Assembly (NCBI GenBank): GCA_015689745.1
Contig: WVSO01000004.1
Coordinates: 36,251-100,250 of the forward strand
Length of the DNA: 64,000 nucleotides
From: Rhodobacterales bacterium HKCCSP123
GTDB lineage: Bacteria > Pseudomonadota > Alphaproteobacteria > Rhodobacterales > Rhodobacteraceae
Direction of reading: 5' to 3'
Below the pieces are notes generated by a model. The model worked only from the letters and a program-made list of their open reading frames with translations. It did no database searches and was not told the origin of the DNA. Position 1 is the stretch's first letter; each line of letters starts with the position of its first letter. Below, piece by piece: positions 55,799 to 64,000 of the stretch. Position numbers and translations under genes: made by a program.

Positions 55799-56779
55799 TC
55801 AGGCCGGTGGTGCGTCGTCCTCGAGGTAGGCGTCGATCAACTCGTCCACCGTGGTTTCGGCGGTGAAGCCAAGGCACCGCGCGGCTTCGGGCGCGAAGGC
55901 CCTGGGCCAGCCGCCGATAATGGTGGCGATCTTCGGGTCCGGCACCCGATCGATGAGCGCGACGGCCTCGGGCCCCGCGCGACGCCCCAGCGCCGCGATC
56001 TGGTCGGCGACCGTGCAATCGACGCCAGGCATCGTCAACGTGCGGCGCGGGCCCACCCTTTTCCCGTCCAGCCCTGCCGCGTGGACAAGGAATCCGACCG
56101 CCGAGCGCGGGCTCGCCAGCCAGTGACGCGTGGTTTCATCGACCGGCAGAACGCTCCGCTGACCGGCCAGCGGCTCGCGCAGGATGCCCGAGAAAAAGCC
56201 CGAGGCAGCCGCGTTCGGACGTCCGGGCCGGATCACGATGGTCGGCAGGCGCAGACCGATGCCGTCGAGAAAGCCGCGCCTGGTGTAATCGTCGAGCAAC
56301 AGTTCCGTGATCGCCTTCTGAACACCGTAACTCGTGTGCGGCGCGCGGATGTGGTCGTCGGGGATCAGCTCCGGCAGGGGGGCGCCATAGACGGCAAGAG
56401 ACGATGTGAAGACCAGCCTTGGGCAATAGCCTTCGGCCATGTGCGCGCGCCGGATTGCCTCGAAGAGGGCACGGGTCGCGTCCAGGTTCACGCGATATCC
56501 AAGCTCGAAATCCGCCTCCGCCGCGCCGGACACGACGGCCGCGAGGTGAAAGATGACATCGGGGCGATCCCCGACCAGCCGCTCGGCCACACCCTCGTCC
56601 GACAGGTCGAGCGCCAAGGCGCGGGCCAGTCCCTCGGCCCCCGGCGGGACGGAGGGCAACCCGATATCCACGAGGTCGAGCCGCGAGACCGCCTGACCGG
56701 CGAGCACCCCGTCCGACGCGATGCGTCGCGCCAGCTTGCTGCCGATCATGCCGCCGGCACCGATGATGAGAACCTTCAA
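55799..56779 (-). CDS. denD: D-erythronate dehydrogenase (NAD-dependent epimerase family)
   Basis: 326 residues from a TTG at 56779 with GAGGGAGGG six to fourteen bases upstream; an ATG at 56800 is an alternative without one. The short-chain dehydrogenase motifs are VLIIGAGGMIGSKLA and the YxxxK pair in HTSYGVQKAITE. It resembles DenD, which oxidises D-erythronate at C2 for the OtnI-OtnK-OtnC route encoded convergently next to it. It is the last gene of the sugar-acid operon that starts at uxaC. Confidence 0.9.
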   Translation of the reverse strand: MKVLIIGAGGMIGSKLARRIASDGVLAGQAVSRLDLVDIGLPSVPPGAEGLARALALDLSDEGVAERLVGDRPDVIFHLAAVVSGAAEADFELGYRVNLDATRALFEAIRRAHMAEGYCPRLVFTSSLAVYGAPLPELIPDDHIRAPHTSYGVQKAITELLLDDYTRRGFLDGIGLRLPTIVIRPGRPNAAASGFFSGILREPLAGQRSVLPVDETTRHWLASPRSAVGFLVHAAGLDGKRVGPRRTLTMPGVDCTVADQIAALGRRAGPEAVALIDRVPDPKIATIIGGWPRAFAPEAARCLGFTAETTVDELIDAYLEDDAPPA

Positions 56780-56977
56780 GCGTCCCTCCCTCGAAGACAT
56801 GCGACCCTCGGCGCGCGACAGCGCTTGTGCTGCCGATCCTCGGCTCGGAAGGCACCTTGCCACGACGGTCGAACCTGGGAAACTGCGCATCAAGCCCTGG
56901 GCACGGCACGGCCGCGTCCCTTGGCGGATCGGTCCCCAGGGCTGGCCGGCGCAGGTGAGGCCCACAGCCGAAAGGAG

Positions 56978-57955
56978 TCAGCCGGTCAGGCCAAGCGCGT
57001 CCCGGTCCAAGGGGACAAGCGCGCCCCTTCCGTTGATGACCTGTCGCGACACCGCCGCCCCCAGGGCGACACAGTCCCGCAGGACCATCCCGGACCGCAG
57101 CCCCATCAGAACGCCCGCGTTGAAGGCGTCGCCTGCAGCGGTGGTGTCGACCGGGTCCGCGACGGACTCGACCGGGTGGTCGAAGGGCGCAACACCCTCC
57201 CCGGCGACATGGACCGCCGCGCCTGCGTTCTTCACGATGCAGAGCCGGGCCCCGAGGCCAAGGTAGCGCGCCGCCGTCGCGGCGGGCATGGCATCGCCGA
57301 ACGTCGTGGATTCGTCGTCGAACGAGGGGAAGATCAGGTCGGCGGTGCCAGCCGCGGCCTCGATCGTCCCGCGCATCGTCGCGACGTCCTCCCAGAGGCG
57401 TGGACGGATGTTGGGGTCGAACACGACGAGCGCCCCAGCGCGGCGGCAGTCGGCAAGGCGCCGTAGCAACCGGTCGCGCATGGGCGGCGCGAGAATGGCC
57501 ATCGTGATCCCCGAGAGATAGAGCAGCCATCCCGGTCCGGCGGCGTCCAGACCATGCAGGTCCCGGGCCAGATCGCGCGCGGCAGAGGCCGAGCGCCAGT
57601 AGCTGAAGGACCGTTCTCCGGCGTCGAGAGTCACGACGTAAAGCCCCACGGTCTTGCCCGGAGCCCGGCGGACAAGCGATGTGCCGATGCCCGCGTCCTC
57701 CATGAAGCGCAGCATCGCGTCCGACACGCGGTCATCGCCCACGGCGCTCAGGTAATCGACCTCGGGGCCCGGCCCGCAGAGCCGCCGGAGATACCATGCG
57801 GTGTTGAAGCTGTCCCCGGCATAGCCGAGCGCATAGGTTCCGCCCTCGACCGGGGCGAGCTCGACCATGCATTCCCCGATGCCCACGAAACGCGACCAGC
57901 GCCACGTGCTTTCGGGAGTGTCGGTTTCCGCCGCCTGGTCCGGCAAGGGAGACAT
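56978..57955 (-). CDS. kdgK: 2-keto-3-deoxygluconate kinase (PfkB family)
   Basis: 325 residues. VGIGECMVELAP opens the PfkB fold, GYAGDSFNTAWYLRRL matches KdgK substrate binding, and DTTAAGDAFNAGVLMGL holds the catalytic Asp. It phosphorylates the 2-keto-3-deoxygluconate made by UxaA. No KDPG aldolase gene is visible in the window. It follows uxaA by 81 bases; about 20 residues precede the first conserved strand. Confidence 0.93.
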   Translation of the reverse strand: MSPLPDQAAETDTPESTWRWSRFVGIGECMVELAPVEGGTYALGYAGDSFNTAWYLRRLCGPGPEVDYLSAVGDDRVSDAMLRFMEDAGIGTSLVRRAPGKTVGLYVVTLDAGERSFSYWRSASAARDLARDLHGLDAAGPGWLLYLSGITMAILAPPMRDRLLRRLADCRRAGALVVFDPNIRPRLWEDVATMRGTIEAAAGTADLIFPSFDDESTTFGDAMPAATAARYLGLGARLCIVKNAGAAVHVAGEGVAPFDHPVESVADPVDTTAAGDAFNAGVLMGLRSGMVLRDCVALGAAVSRQVINGRGALVPLDRDALGLTG

Positions 57956-58036
57956 CCTTTCGTTTCGCTGCGCTCGGCAGGGAAGACCAGCAGAACCGCG
58001 CCGGTCAAGCCGGGCGCGCCTCGCGCTCGCAGCCCC

Positions 58037-59518
58037 TCACATCACCGCGCCAACCTGCCAGGGCAGGATCTCGTGATCGCCGAGACCTAGCGCCTCGCTT
58101 TTCGTCACCTTTCCCGATGCGACGGCGAGGATCTCGTCGAGGATCTCGGCGCCCTTCTCCTGCAGGCTCACGCCCGCGCTGACAACGTCGCCGCAGTTGA
58201 TGTCCATGTCCTCGGGCATCGCAGCGAAGAGGCGGTCGCTCGTCGCCAGCTTGATCGTCGGCGCGGGCTTCGAGCCAAAGGCGGAGCCGCGCCCGGTGGT
58301 GAAGACGACCACCTGCGCGCCGCCCGCGATCTGGCCCGTGACCGAGACGGGATCATAGCCAGGCGTATCCATGAAGGTCAGCCCCCGCGCCGCGACGGCC
58401 TCGCCATAGTCCACCACGTCGGCCAGGGGCGTGGAACCGCCCTTCGCCGCAGCGCCCAGTGACTTCTCGAGGATCGTGGTCAGCCCGCCTGCCTTGTTGC
58501 CGGGCGTGGGGTTGTTGTCCATCGAGCCGCCATGCATGGCGGTGTAACCTTCCCACCAGCGGATGCGCTCGAGAAGCTTACCGGCCACCTCGGGACTGGC
58601 CGCACGGCGGATCAACAGCTGCTCGGCACCGTAGATCTCGGGTGTTTCCGACAGGATCACCGCACCGCCCTGCCCGACCAGCAGATCGGCCGCCGCGCCC
58701 AGCGCGGGATTCGCGGTGATGCCGGAATAACCATCCGACCCGCCGCATTGCAGGGCGACCGTCAGGGCCGAGGCCGGGCAATCGCTGCGCGTGGTCGCGT
58801 TCACCTCCGGCAGAAGCGCCTCGACCCGGGCGCGGATCGCCGCGATGGTCGCGCGCGTGCCCCCGGTGTCCTGGATCGTCAGGCCGTGGAAGCGTTCCTG
58901 CCCCGTCCCGTCGAAGGCCGCCTTCATCCGTGCGACCTGCATCACCTCGCAACCGAGGCCAACGAAGACCGCCGCGCCGACATTGGGATGCGTGGCATAC
59001 CCCCATAGCACGCGCTGGAGGTTGTCCCAGCCCGGCCCCTCGGCGGCCATCCCGCAGCCGGTGCCATGGGCCAGCGCGAAGATGCCGTCGACATTGGGAT
59101 AGTCGTTCAGGATACCGCTGGCGCGGATCTCCTCGGCGGCCTGCCGGATCACCGTGGCCGAGCAGTTCACCGTTGCGCAAAGCGCGATGAAGTTGCGCGT
59201 GCCGATCCGTCCGTCAGGCCGACGGTAGCCCCAGAAGGTCGCGGGCGGAGCGGTGGGGATCGCGGCCCACGCGGCGGCCAGGTCGGCGCCGGGCGCATAG
59301 CTGCGGTCATGTTCACCAATGGCGCAGTTGTGGCCGTGGACATGGTCGCCCGCGGCGATGTCCGCCGTGGCATAGCCGATGATCTGGCCGAACTTGCGGA
59401 TGGGGTGACCTGTGGCGATGGCATGCCGGGCGCGCTTGTGACCGGCGGGAATGTGACCCTGCCTCTCGGTCAGGATGAACACGTCATCGCCGGGATGCAG
59501 AAGGATGGGGTCGGGCAT
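58037..59518 (-). CDS. uxaA: altronate dehydratase
   Basis: 493 residues from the ATG at 59518. An N-terminal SAF-type domain (about 1-95) precedes the GD_AH dehydratase core; RIGTRNFIALCATVNCSATVI, AHGTGCGM, GLGCEV and QCGGSDGYSGITANPALG carry the conserved cysteines and histidines. It dehydrates D-altronate to 2-keto-3-deoxygluconate. It lies 11 bases after the reductase gene. Confidence 0.95.
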   Translation of the reverse strand: MPDPILLHPGDDVFILTERQGHIPAGHKRARHAIATGHPIRKFGQIIGYATADIAAGDHVHGHNCAIGEHDRSYAPGADLAAAWAAIPTAPPATFWGYRRPDGRIGTRNFIALCATVNCSATVIRQAAEEIRASGILNDYPNVDGIFALAHGTGCGMAAEGPGWDNLQRVLWGYATHPNVGAAVFVGLGCEVMQVARMKAAFDGTGQERFHGLTIQDTGGTRATIAAIRARVEALLPEVNATTRSDCPASALTVALQCGGSDGYSGITANPALGAAADLLVGQGGAVILSETPEIYGAEQLLIRRAASPEVAGKLLERIRWWEGYTAMHGGSMDNNPTPGNKAGGLTTILEKSLGAAAKGGSTPLADVVDYGEAVAARGLTFMDTPGYDPVSVTGQIAGGAQVVVFTTGRGSAFGSKPAPTIKLATSDRLFAAMPEDMDINCGDVVSAGVSLQEKGAEILDEILAVASGKVTKSEALGLGDHEILPWQVGAVM

Positions 59519-59529
59519 GGCGCACCTTC

Positions 59530-60975
59530 TCAGGGGTCGGTCAGCGACAGGATCATGGACCGCGCGCCGCGGCGCATCAGGCCCTCGAGCGCGTCGGTCA
59601 GACCCTGCCGGAAACCCTCGTGTCGCGCCAGCCCTGCAGGAAAGACCTCGGTGAGGGCAAGGTAGCCCGCGACACGCCCGGCGGTGTCGCCGCCATGTTC
59701 CCACGCCGCGCGCAATCGGTTGGCCAGCGGATCGCGGAGATCGATCGGCCGGCCCGCCTCGTCCGTGCCGCCCGCGTAGCGCATCCAGGCCGCGACGGCG
59801 AGCGTCAGTCCCGGCACGGGTCGCCCGGCCCCGAGCCCCTCGGCCAGCGGTCCGAGAAGGCGTTGAGGGAGTTTCTGGCTGCCATCCATGGCGATCTGCC
59901 ACGTCCGATGACGGATCGCCGCGTTGGCGTAGCGGTCCAGAAGCGCCGCGCAATAGCGGGGCAGGTCCTCGCCCTCGGGCTGCGGGACGGTCGGCAGGAT
60001 CTCGGCCGTCCAGAGCCGGCGGCAATAGGCAGCGAAAGGCGGGTCGGAGACCGCCTCGGCGATTGTCTCGTGCCCGGCGAGGTAGCCGAGATAGGCCAGC
60101 GCGGAATGCGTTCCGTTGAGACAGCGCAGCTTCATCGTCTCGAAGGGGGCCACGTCCCGCACCACCTGCGCGCCCGCCGCCTCCCATGCGGGGCGCGCGC
60201 CGCCGACGAAGTCCTCTTCGATGACCCATTGGCGGAACGGCTCATGGGTCACGCAGGCCGGATCGTGGTAGCCCTGCGCCTGCCCCAGCGCCGCGATGGC
60301 CTCGGGCGTCGTGGCCGGGGTTATCCGGTCGACCATGGTGGACGGGAAACGCCCCTCCGCCTCGATCCAGTCGGCGAGCCCCGTATCGCGCGCGCGCGCC
60401 ATGTCCAGGACGACGCCGCGCACCAGCCGCCCGTTGTGGGGAAGGTTGTCGCAACTCAGCACGGTGAAGGGCGCGATGCCGGCCAGCCGCCGCCGCGCCA
60501 GCGCCTCGACGATGAACCCGGGCGCGGTGACGGGAGAGGCTGGCCGGGCGAGGTCCGCCGCGATGCCCGGATGATCGAGCCGCAGCCGACCCGTCGCAGG
60601 TTCGTGGCAATAGCCCTTCTCGGTGATGGTCAGCGAGACGATCCGAACCTCGGGCGAGGTCATCGCCTCGAGCACGGCTTCCGGGTTCTCGGGGGCCACC
60701 AGGATCCGGGCGACCGACCCGATCACACGATGGCGCGGCCCCTCGGGCGCCAGCGTGACCGAGGTATAGGCCCCGCCCTGGGGGCCAAGCTGGTCGCGCG
60801 CGGTGGGGCTGTTGAGCGAGACGGCACAGATGCCCCAGTCGCCGCCCCGGGCCGCCATCGCCTCCTCCGTCCAGATCGCGTTGAACGACCTGAAGAAGGC
60901 ACCGGGCCCGAGATGCACGATACCGACGCGCGGGGCGGGCCCGGTCCGGGTCAGTCGGGGCAGGGACCCGGTCAC
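59530..60975 (-). CDS. mannitol dehydrogenase family oxidoreductase (tagaturonate/fructuronate reductase)
   Basis: 481 residues from a GTG at 60975 overlapping the uxaC stop. VGIVHLGPGAFFRSFNA is the NAD fold; the catalytic Lys-Asn-His set is in MKLRCLNGTHSALAYLGYL. Length matches both UxaB and UxuB. Between uxaC and uxaA it should reduce tagaturonate to altronate (UxaB role), but fructuronate reductase (UxuB) is equally possible by sequence. No mannonate dehydratase (uxuA) is present in the window, which favours the tagaturonate role. Confidence 0.88.
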   Translation of the reverse strand: MTGSLPRLTRTGPAPRVGIVHLGPGAFFRSFNAIWTEEAMAARGGDWGICAVSLNSPTARDQLGPQGGAYTSVTLAPEGPRHRVIGSVARILVAPENPEAVLEAMTSPEVRIVSLTITEKGYCHEPATGRLRLDHPGIAADLARPASPVTAPGFIVEALARRRLAGIAPFTVLSCDNLPHNGRLVRGVVLDMARARDTGLADWIEAEGRFPSTMVDRITPATTPEAIAALGQAQGYHDPACVTHEPFRQWVIEEDFVGGARPAWEAAGAQVVRDVAPFETMKLRCLNGTHSALAYLGYLAGHETIAEAVSDPPFAAYCRRLWTAEILPTVPQPEGEDLPRYCAALLDRYANAAIRHRTWQIAMDGSQKLPQRLLGPLAEGLGAGRPVPGLTLAVAAWMRYAGGTDEAGRPIDLRDPLANRLRAAWEHGGDTAGRVAGYLALTEVFPAGLARHEGFRQGLTDALEGLMRRGARSMILSLTDP

Positions 60976-62378
60976 AGCCGGTACGCCGCGCGCGCAAGGC
61001 CGTGGGTCAGGTCCTGCGCGACCTCGAAGGCCTCGGCCTCGCGCAGCCGACCGGTGCCGACGAGGGTCGCGAGATAGGCGCAATCCGACCTCCGTGCGAC
61101 ATCGTGGCGGGCAGGGATGGAACAGAAGGCGCGGGTATCGTCGTTGAACCCGGCGGTGTTGTAGAAGCCGCAGGTTTCGGTCGTCAGCTCCCGGTAGCGC
61201 CGGATGCCCTCGTAGCTGTCGAAGAACCACCAGGGCGGGCCGAGGCGCAGCGCGGGGTAGGCGCCGGCCAGCGGCGCAAGCTCGCGGCCATAGGTGCTTT
61301 CGTCGAGCGTGAAGAGGATCACGGTCAGGTCACGCTCCATGCCGACGGCATCGAGCAGCGGCTTCAGGTTTCCGACGAAATCCGTTCGGCGCGGGATGTC
61401 GAAGCCCCTGTCCCGGCCATATGCCTCGAAGACGGTGCGGGAATGGTTGCGCCAGGAACCGGGATGGATCTGCAGGGTCATTCCGTCCTCGAGGCTCATC
61501 CGCGCCATCTCGGTCAGCATATGGCCGCGAAAGGCATCGGCCTCCTCGGCGGTGCAGTTGCCGCGCAGCGCCTTTTCGAAGAGCGCCGCCGCCTCTGACA
61601 CGTCAAGGTTCTCCGTCCGGGCGGTCGGGTGGCCGTGGTCGGTCGCCGTCGCGCCGTGTTCCCGGAAAAAGGCCCGTCGCGCACGATGTGCATTCAGGTA
61701 GCCCGGCCAGGTCGCGGTATCTTCGCCCGTTATCTCGCCGAGCCGTGCGACAGTCTCGGCGAAGCCCTCGAACTCCGGATCGACGACGGCATCGGGGCGG
61801 TAGGTGGTGATGACCCTGCCCGTCCAGCCGCTGTCCGCGATCATCCTGTGCCAGCGCAGGTCGTCGAGCGCGCCCTCGGTCGTGGCCAGCACCTCGATGC
61901 CGAAGCGGTCGAAAAGTGCGCGGGGACGGAACTCGGGACGTTCGAGACAGGTCTCGATGTGATCGTATTGCGCGTCGGCATTGGCCGGGGTCAGCGGCTC
62001 GGTCAGACCGAAGACATGCTCGAAGGAATGGTCGAGCCACATTGCCGACGGCGTGCCGCGGAACAGGTGGACGCCGTTCGCGAAGCGACGCCAGATGGCA
62101 CGCGGGTCGGTCTCGACCGGGCCGCCATCGGTTCTTGGCACGCCCAGTTCGGCCAAGGTGGTTCCCTGGCTCGCAAGCATCCGGAAGACGTAGTGATCGG
62201 GCACCACGAAAAGCTCTGCCGGGTTCGGGAACCTAGCATTCTCGGCGAACCAGCGCGGATCGCAATGGCCGTGGGGGCTGAGGATGCCCGCCTCGGCCAC
62301 GCTCGCGTAAAGGGCGCGGGCCAAGCCTCGCAGCCGCTCTTCCGCGGGAAACAGGCGGTCGGGGTCTGTCAGGCTCAT
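60972..62378 (-). CDS. uxaC: glucuronate/galacturonate isomerase
   Basis: 468 residues from the ATG at 62378, the expected UxaC length. ILSPHGHCDPRWFAEN holds the metal-binding histidines, and later motifs (TTYRPDAVVDPEFEGF, WWFFDSYEG, FNDDTRAFCSIPARHDVARR) are typical. It isomerises D-glucuronate or D-galacturonate to the 2-keto acid and is first in the uxaC-reductase-uxaA-kdgK-denD run. The reading frame stays open for 165 codons upstream, through the remnant of an AraC regulator. Confidence 0.95.
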   Translation of the reverse strand: MSLTDPDRLFPAEERLRGLARALYASVAEAGILSPHGHCDPRWFAENARFPNPAELFVVPDHYVFRMLASQGTTLAELGVPRTDGGPVETDPRAIWRRFANGVHLFRGTPSAMWLDHSFEHVFGLTEPLTPANADAQYDHIETCLERPEFRPRALFDRFGIEVLATTEGALDDLRWHRMIADSGWTGRVITTYRPDAVVDPEFEGFAETVARLGEITGEDTATWPGYLNAHRARRAFFREHGATATDHGHPTARTENLDVSEAAALFEKALRGNCTAEEADAFRGHMLTEMARMSLEDGMTLQIHPGSWRNHSRTVFEAYGRDRGFDIPRRTDFVGNLKPLLDAVGMERDLTVILFTLDESTYGRELAPLAGAYPALRLGPPWWFFDSYEGIRRYRELTTETCGFYNTAGFNDDTRAFCSIPARHDVARRSDCAYLATLVGTGRLREAEAFEVAQDLTHGLARAAYRL

Positions 62379-62477
62379 CGCGTTGCCGCCCACTCGATCA
62401 TGCATTGACGACCGGTATTCCAAGATCCCCGTCGTGAGAAGCCCCTCGCACCGCGAGGCCCGGTCCCGTCCACGGGA

Positions 62478-62921
62478 CCAGATCGCCCCGGAGCGCCGCT
62501 TCGCACGGCGAAGCGATGCCGACGAGCCGTAACCGACCTGCCGGGCGACCTCTCGCGGAGCGCCGCCGCGGGCCATCGCGGTCCGGGCCAGTTCCACCCG
62601 CCAGCACGCCACATTGGCAAGCGGACTGATCCCGATCAGATCTCGGAACGTGGCCATGACGCGCCACCGCAACATCCCGGCGAGACCGGCGAGCCCCTCG
62701 ACCGTCCAGGTAAGGGCAGGATCGGCACGAGCGGCGACGATCGCGAAGTGCCACGGCAGACGAGACAGCCCCGCCAGCACCCCGCGCGCTGGCGGCGCGG
62801 CATCGAGCGCGCGGCGCAGGGCCAGAACCAGGAGCGCTTCGGACGGGCAGCGATCGTCTCGCCAGATCCCCATCGCCCGGCACGCGCCTCGTGCAGGGGA
62901 ATCGGGCAGCAGTCGTTCAGA
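62478..62921 (-). pseudogene. decayed AraC-family regulator (C-terminal part)
   Basis: The translated stretch shows LLVLALRRALDAAPPARGV, then DPALTWTVEGLAGLAGMLRW, RVMATFRDLIGISPLANVAC, WRVELARTAMARGGAPREVA and RQVGYGSSASLRRAKRR, the two HTH motifs of AraC/XylS proteins with cupin-type N-termini. The N-terminal sensor domain is absent, an in-frame TGA lies just before the remnant (62922-62924) and the frame runs into uxaC without a stop. Several residues usually fixed in the HTHs look altered. It could still be the former regulator of a nearby gene. Confidence 0.65.
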
Positions 62922-62943
62922 TCAATCGGAGCGAACGACTGCT
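62908..62943. repeat. 11-bp inverted repeat upstream of the AraC remnant
   Basis: AGCAGTCGTTC (62908-62918) and GAACGACTGCT (62933-62943) are exact inverted repeats with a 14-base spacer. It overlaps the 5' boundary of the AraC remnant; a relic operator or a stem of unknown use are both possible. The rest of 62944-63045 holds nothing I can identify. Confidence 0.5.
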
Positions 62944-63045
62944 TTGAACCAATGGTCGATCATGGGCTCTGATCGAGCATCTTGGCTTCAACAGGGAATC
63001 GATGCTCAACGAGGTCAACCATAGGAAGTGTGAATCGGTATCCGA

Positions 63046-63894
63046 TTAACCAAGCAGGCGGGCCAAGTACGGCTCTGGCGGCAGCTCATCCAACACCAAT
63101 TTCTGCATCCGCGACCCTTCGACCAGGGTCAGCAAGTCGTCTTCCGTCATGGCAGCATAATTCCGCTTCCAGTGGCGCAGCACTTGATCCTTATAGGAGC
63201 CCAGTTTTGGTGTCCGAGACCAGAAGGCACGCACCCTTGGGCGCGTTCGTATCATGTAGTCGAATAGGTAATGCAGCCAGAAGTAGGGGAAAACTGGGCG
63301 CACGCCGCCACCGTTGGGGGACACCGACCACGCTCCGTCCTTCGGTACACGACGCCGCGATTTAAGAGTGCCTCCGGACATGGCCAAGCGAGCCGAGGTT
63401 ATTCGGCAGGCCAGTGCACCCTCCCAACCTTTGTCCAGCTCCCGCGTTGAAAGCTGTTTACGGCGAGGAATCTGCCAGTAGCGCACAACCTCCTCGAGCC
63501 AAGCAGTCATGATTGGGTTGCGCGGCTCTGCAACGAGAAATTGGCTTTCCACGGGACGCCTGCGGTAGGGGTCGTGATAGGCGAAGAAACCCTCCGCACT
63601 CATTGGTTCGATCCAGTCGTCCAGAGGCTTCACCGGAATCGTCGCCGCGTCCACATAAACGCCACCGCGAACCTGCAATTCATGGACCCGAAAGATGTCT
63701 GACTGGGCCTGATGGGTGGCCGGCGGATGAGCGATGCCGCGGTCATGGAATGCGCGGCTCGCATCACTGGAGTCGTGGATCTCGACGTCCCAACCCGGAT
63801 TCTTCCTTGCCCAGGCGTCCCAGCACCTCTTGACGATTTCAGGAGCGGTCGCTTCTCCCTGCGCCCAGTAGAAGACGATACGTTTTCTCAACAT
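63046..63894 (-). CDS. capsular polysaccharide synthesis / GT32-like glycosyltransferase
   Basis: 282 residues. RIVFYWAQGEATAPEIVKRC and later QAQSDIFRVHELQVRGGVYV then DAATIPVKPLDDWIEP match the Caps_synth/GT32 pattern (compare YGGIYxDxT), in which the acidic site binds nucleotide sugar. Base use is visibly less GC-rich than in the rest of the window and codon choice is looser, suggesting acquisition. It lies 65 bases from the end of an insertion sequence. It has no operon partner on this strand. Confidence 0.8.
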   Translation of the reverse strand: MLRKRIVFYWAQGEATAPEIVKRCWDAWARKNPGWDVEIHDSSDASRAFHDRGIAHPPATHQAQSDIFRVHELQVRGGVYVDAATIPVKPLDDWIEPMSAEGFFAYHDPYRRRPVESQFLVAEPRNPIMTAWLEEVVRYWQIPRRKQLSTRELDKGWEGALACRITSARLAMSGGTLKSRRRVPKDGAWSVSPNGGGVRPVFPYFWLHYLFDYMIRTRPRVRAFWSRTPKLGSYKDQVLRHWKRNYAAMTEDDLLTLVEGSRMQKLVLDELPPEPYLARLLG

Positions 63895-63948
63895 GGCTTC
63901 GACGTTGTTACGAATACTTGGCGGCTCAAATTTTCGGCAGCTTTACTA

Positions 63949-64000
63949 GGGTCAGGACTCACAACCAGAACATGACGGTTGCGGCGATGCAGATGGCGGA
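63949..64000 (-). mobile_element. end of an IS5-type insertion sequence (cut by window edge)
   Basis: From 63949 the sequence changes to GGGTCAGGACTC, which resembles an IS5-group terminal repeat next to CTAG. Read on the minus strand, the last 42 bases encode SAICIAATVMFWL and a stop, typical of an IS5/IS427-type transposase C-terminus. The bulk of the element lies to the right of this window. Confidence 0.7.
63959..64000 (-). CDS. IS5-family transposase, last 13 codons
   Basis: Only SAICIAATVMFWL plus TGA is visible. The hydrophobic tail ending in a Phe/Tyr-Trp-Leu and the immediate terminal repeat match IS5-family (IS427 group) transposases. The identity rests on 13 residues and needs the neighbouring sequence. 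Confidence 0.6.
   Translation of the reverse strand, partial: SAICIAATVMFWL

Noticed and set aside
63033..63047. Small palindrome AATCGG-TAT-CCGATT at the end of the capsule gene
   Set aside because: Six-base arms are expected by chance and it overlaps the stop codon; no second copy seen nearby.

Overview
The window looks like a chromosomal segment of a Rhodobacterales alphaproteobacterium (Roseobacter/Paracoccaceae type), probably marine. The evidence is the uniformly high GC with G/C-ending codons, the gene families (acs with a DUF4212/SSS symporter pair, a seven-gene Mrp antiporter, D-erythronate/L-threonate genes, a polysaccharide cluster with a sulfotransferase) and tight operons joined by ATGA/GTGA overlaps. 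The assignment comes from gene content only. I saw no rRNA, tRNA or CRISPR.

Layout. (1) 1-5593: a minus-strand operon with a twin-arginine-type substrate-binding ABC importer (NitT/TauT type), an OsmC protein and an acyl-CoA dehydrogenase-like enzyme cut by the window edge. It diverges from a TetR regulator, and the space between carries operator-like repeats. (2) 5752-15512: cell-surface polysaccharide genes, including a two-domain glycosyltransferase, a sulfotransferase, a family-2-like glycosyltransferase, a methyltransferase-like protein, ManC and a large repeat protein with a sugar-transferase-like end. (3) 15584-20416: nitrilase-family hydrolase, glpK and glpD, divergent from glpR. (4) 20391-25167: arylesterase divergent from a YbbA/YbbP-like ABC pair, then a PPP-type phosphatase. 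(5) 25182-31419: a universal-stress-type gene followed by mrpABCDEFG. (6) 31521-35398: two OxyR-like LysR paralogues, a short Ldh2-like protein and a third LysR protein. (7) 35931-45280: acetate block (acs, adk, DUF4212 and SSS symporter subunits), then a cNMP/CBS/nucleotidyltransferase protein, a small membrane protein and a membrane PAS/exonuclease fusion. (8) 45336-51970: GntR regulator, gabD-gap pair, BisC-like molybdoenzyme, class IV aminotransferase. (9) 52241-62378: two convergent sugar-acid operons, ltnD-otnK-otnC-otnI on the plus strand and uxaC, a mannitol-dehydrogenase-family enzyme, uxaA, kdgK and denD on the minus strand. (10) 62478-64000: a decayed AraC regulator, a lower-GC capsule-type glycosyltransferase and the end of an IS5-type insertion sequence.

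How parts fit. DenD and LtnD feed four-carbon acids into one shared OtnI/OtnK/OtnC route to dihydroxyacetone phosphate, while UxaC, the reductase, UxaA and KdgK take hexuronates to 2-keto-3-deoxy-6-phosphogluconate. GlpK and GlpD also yield dihydroxyacetone phosphate. Acs and the symporter pair imply uptake and activation of acetate.

The points most worth following up are: the OxyR-like paralogues that lack the peroxidatic cysteine, next to a near-classical ATAG-N7-CTAT site facing the stress-protein/Mrp operon; the signalling genes attached to the acetate block; the AraC remnant fused in frame to uxaC; and the IS-linked capsule gene at the right edge.
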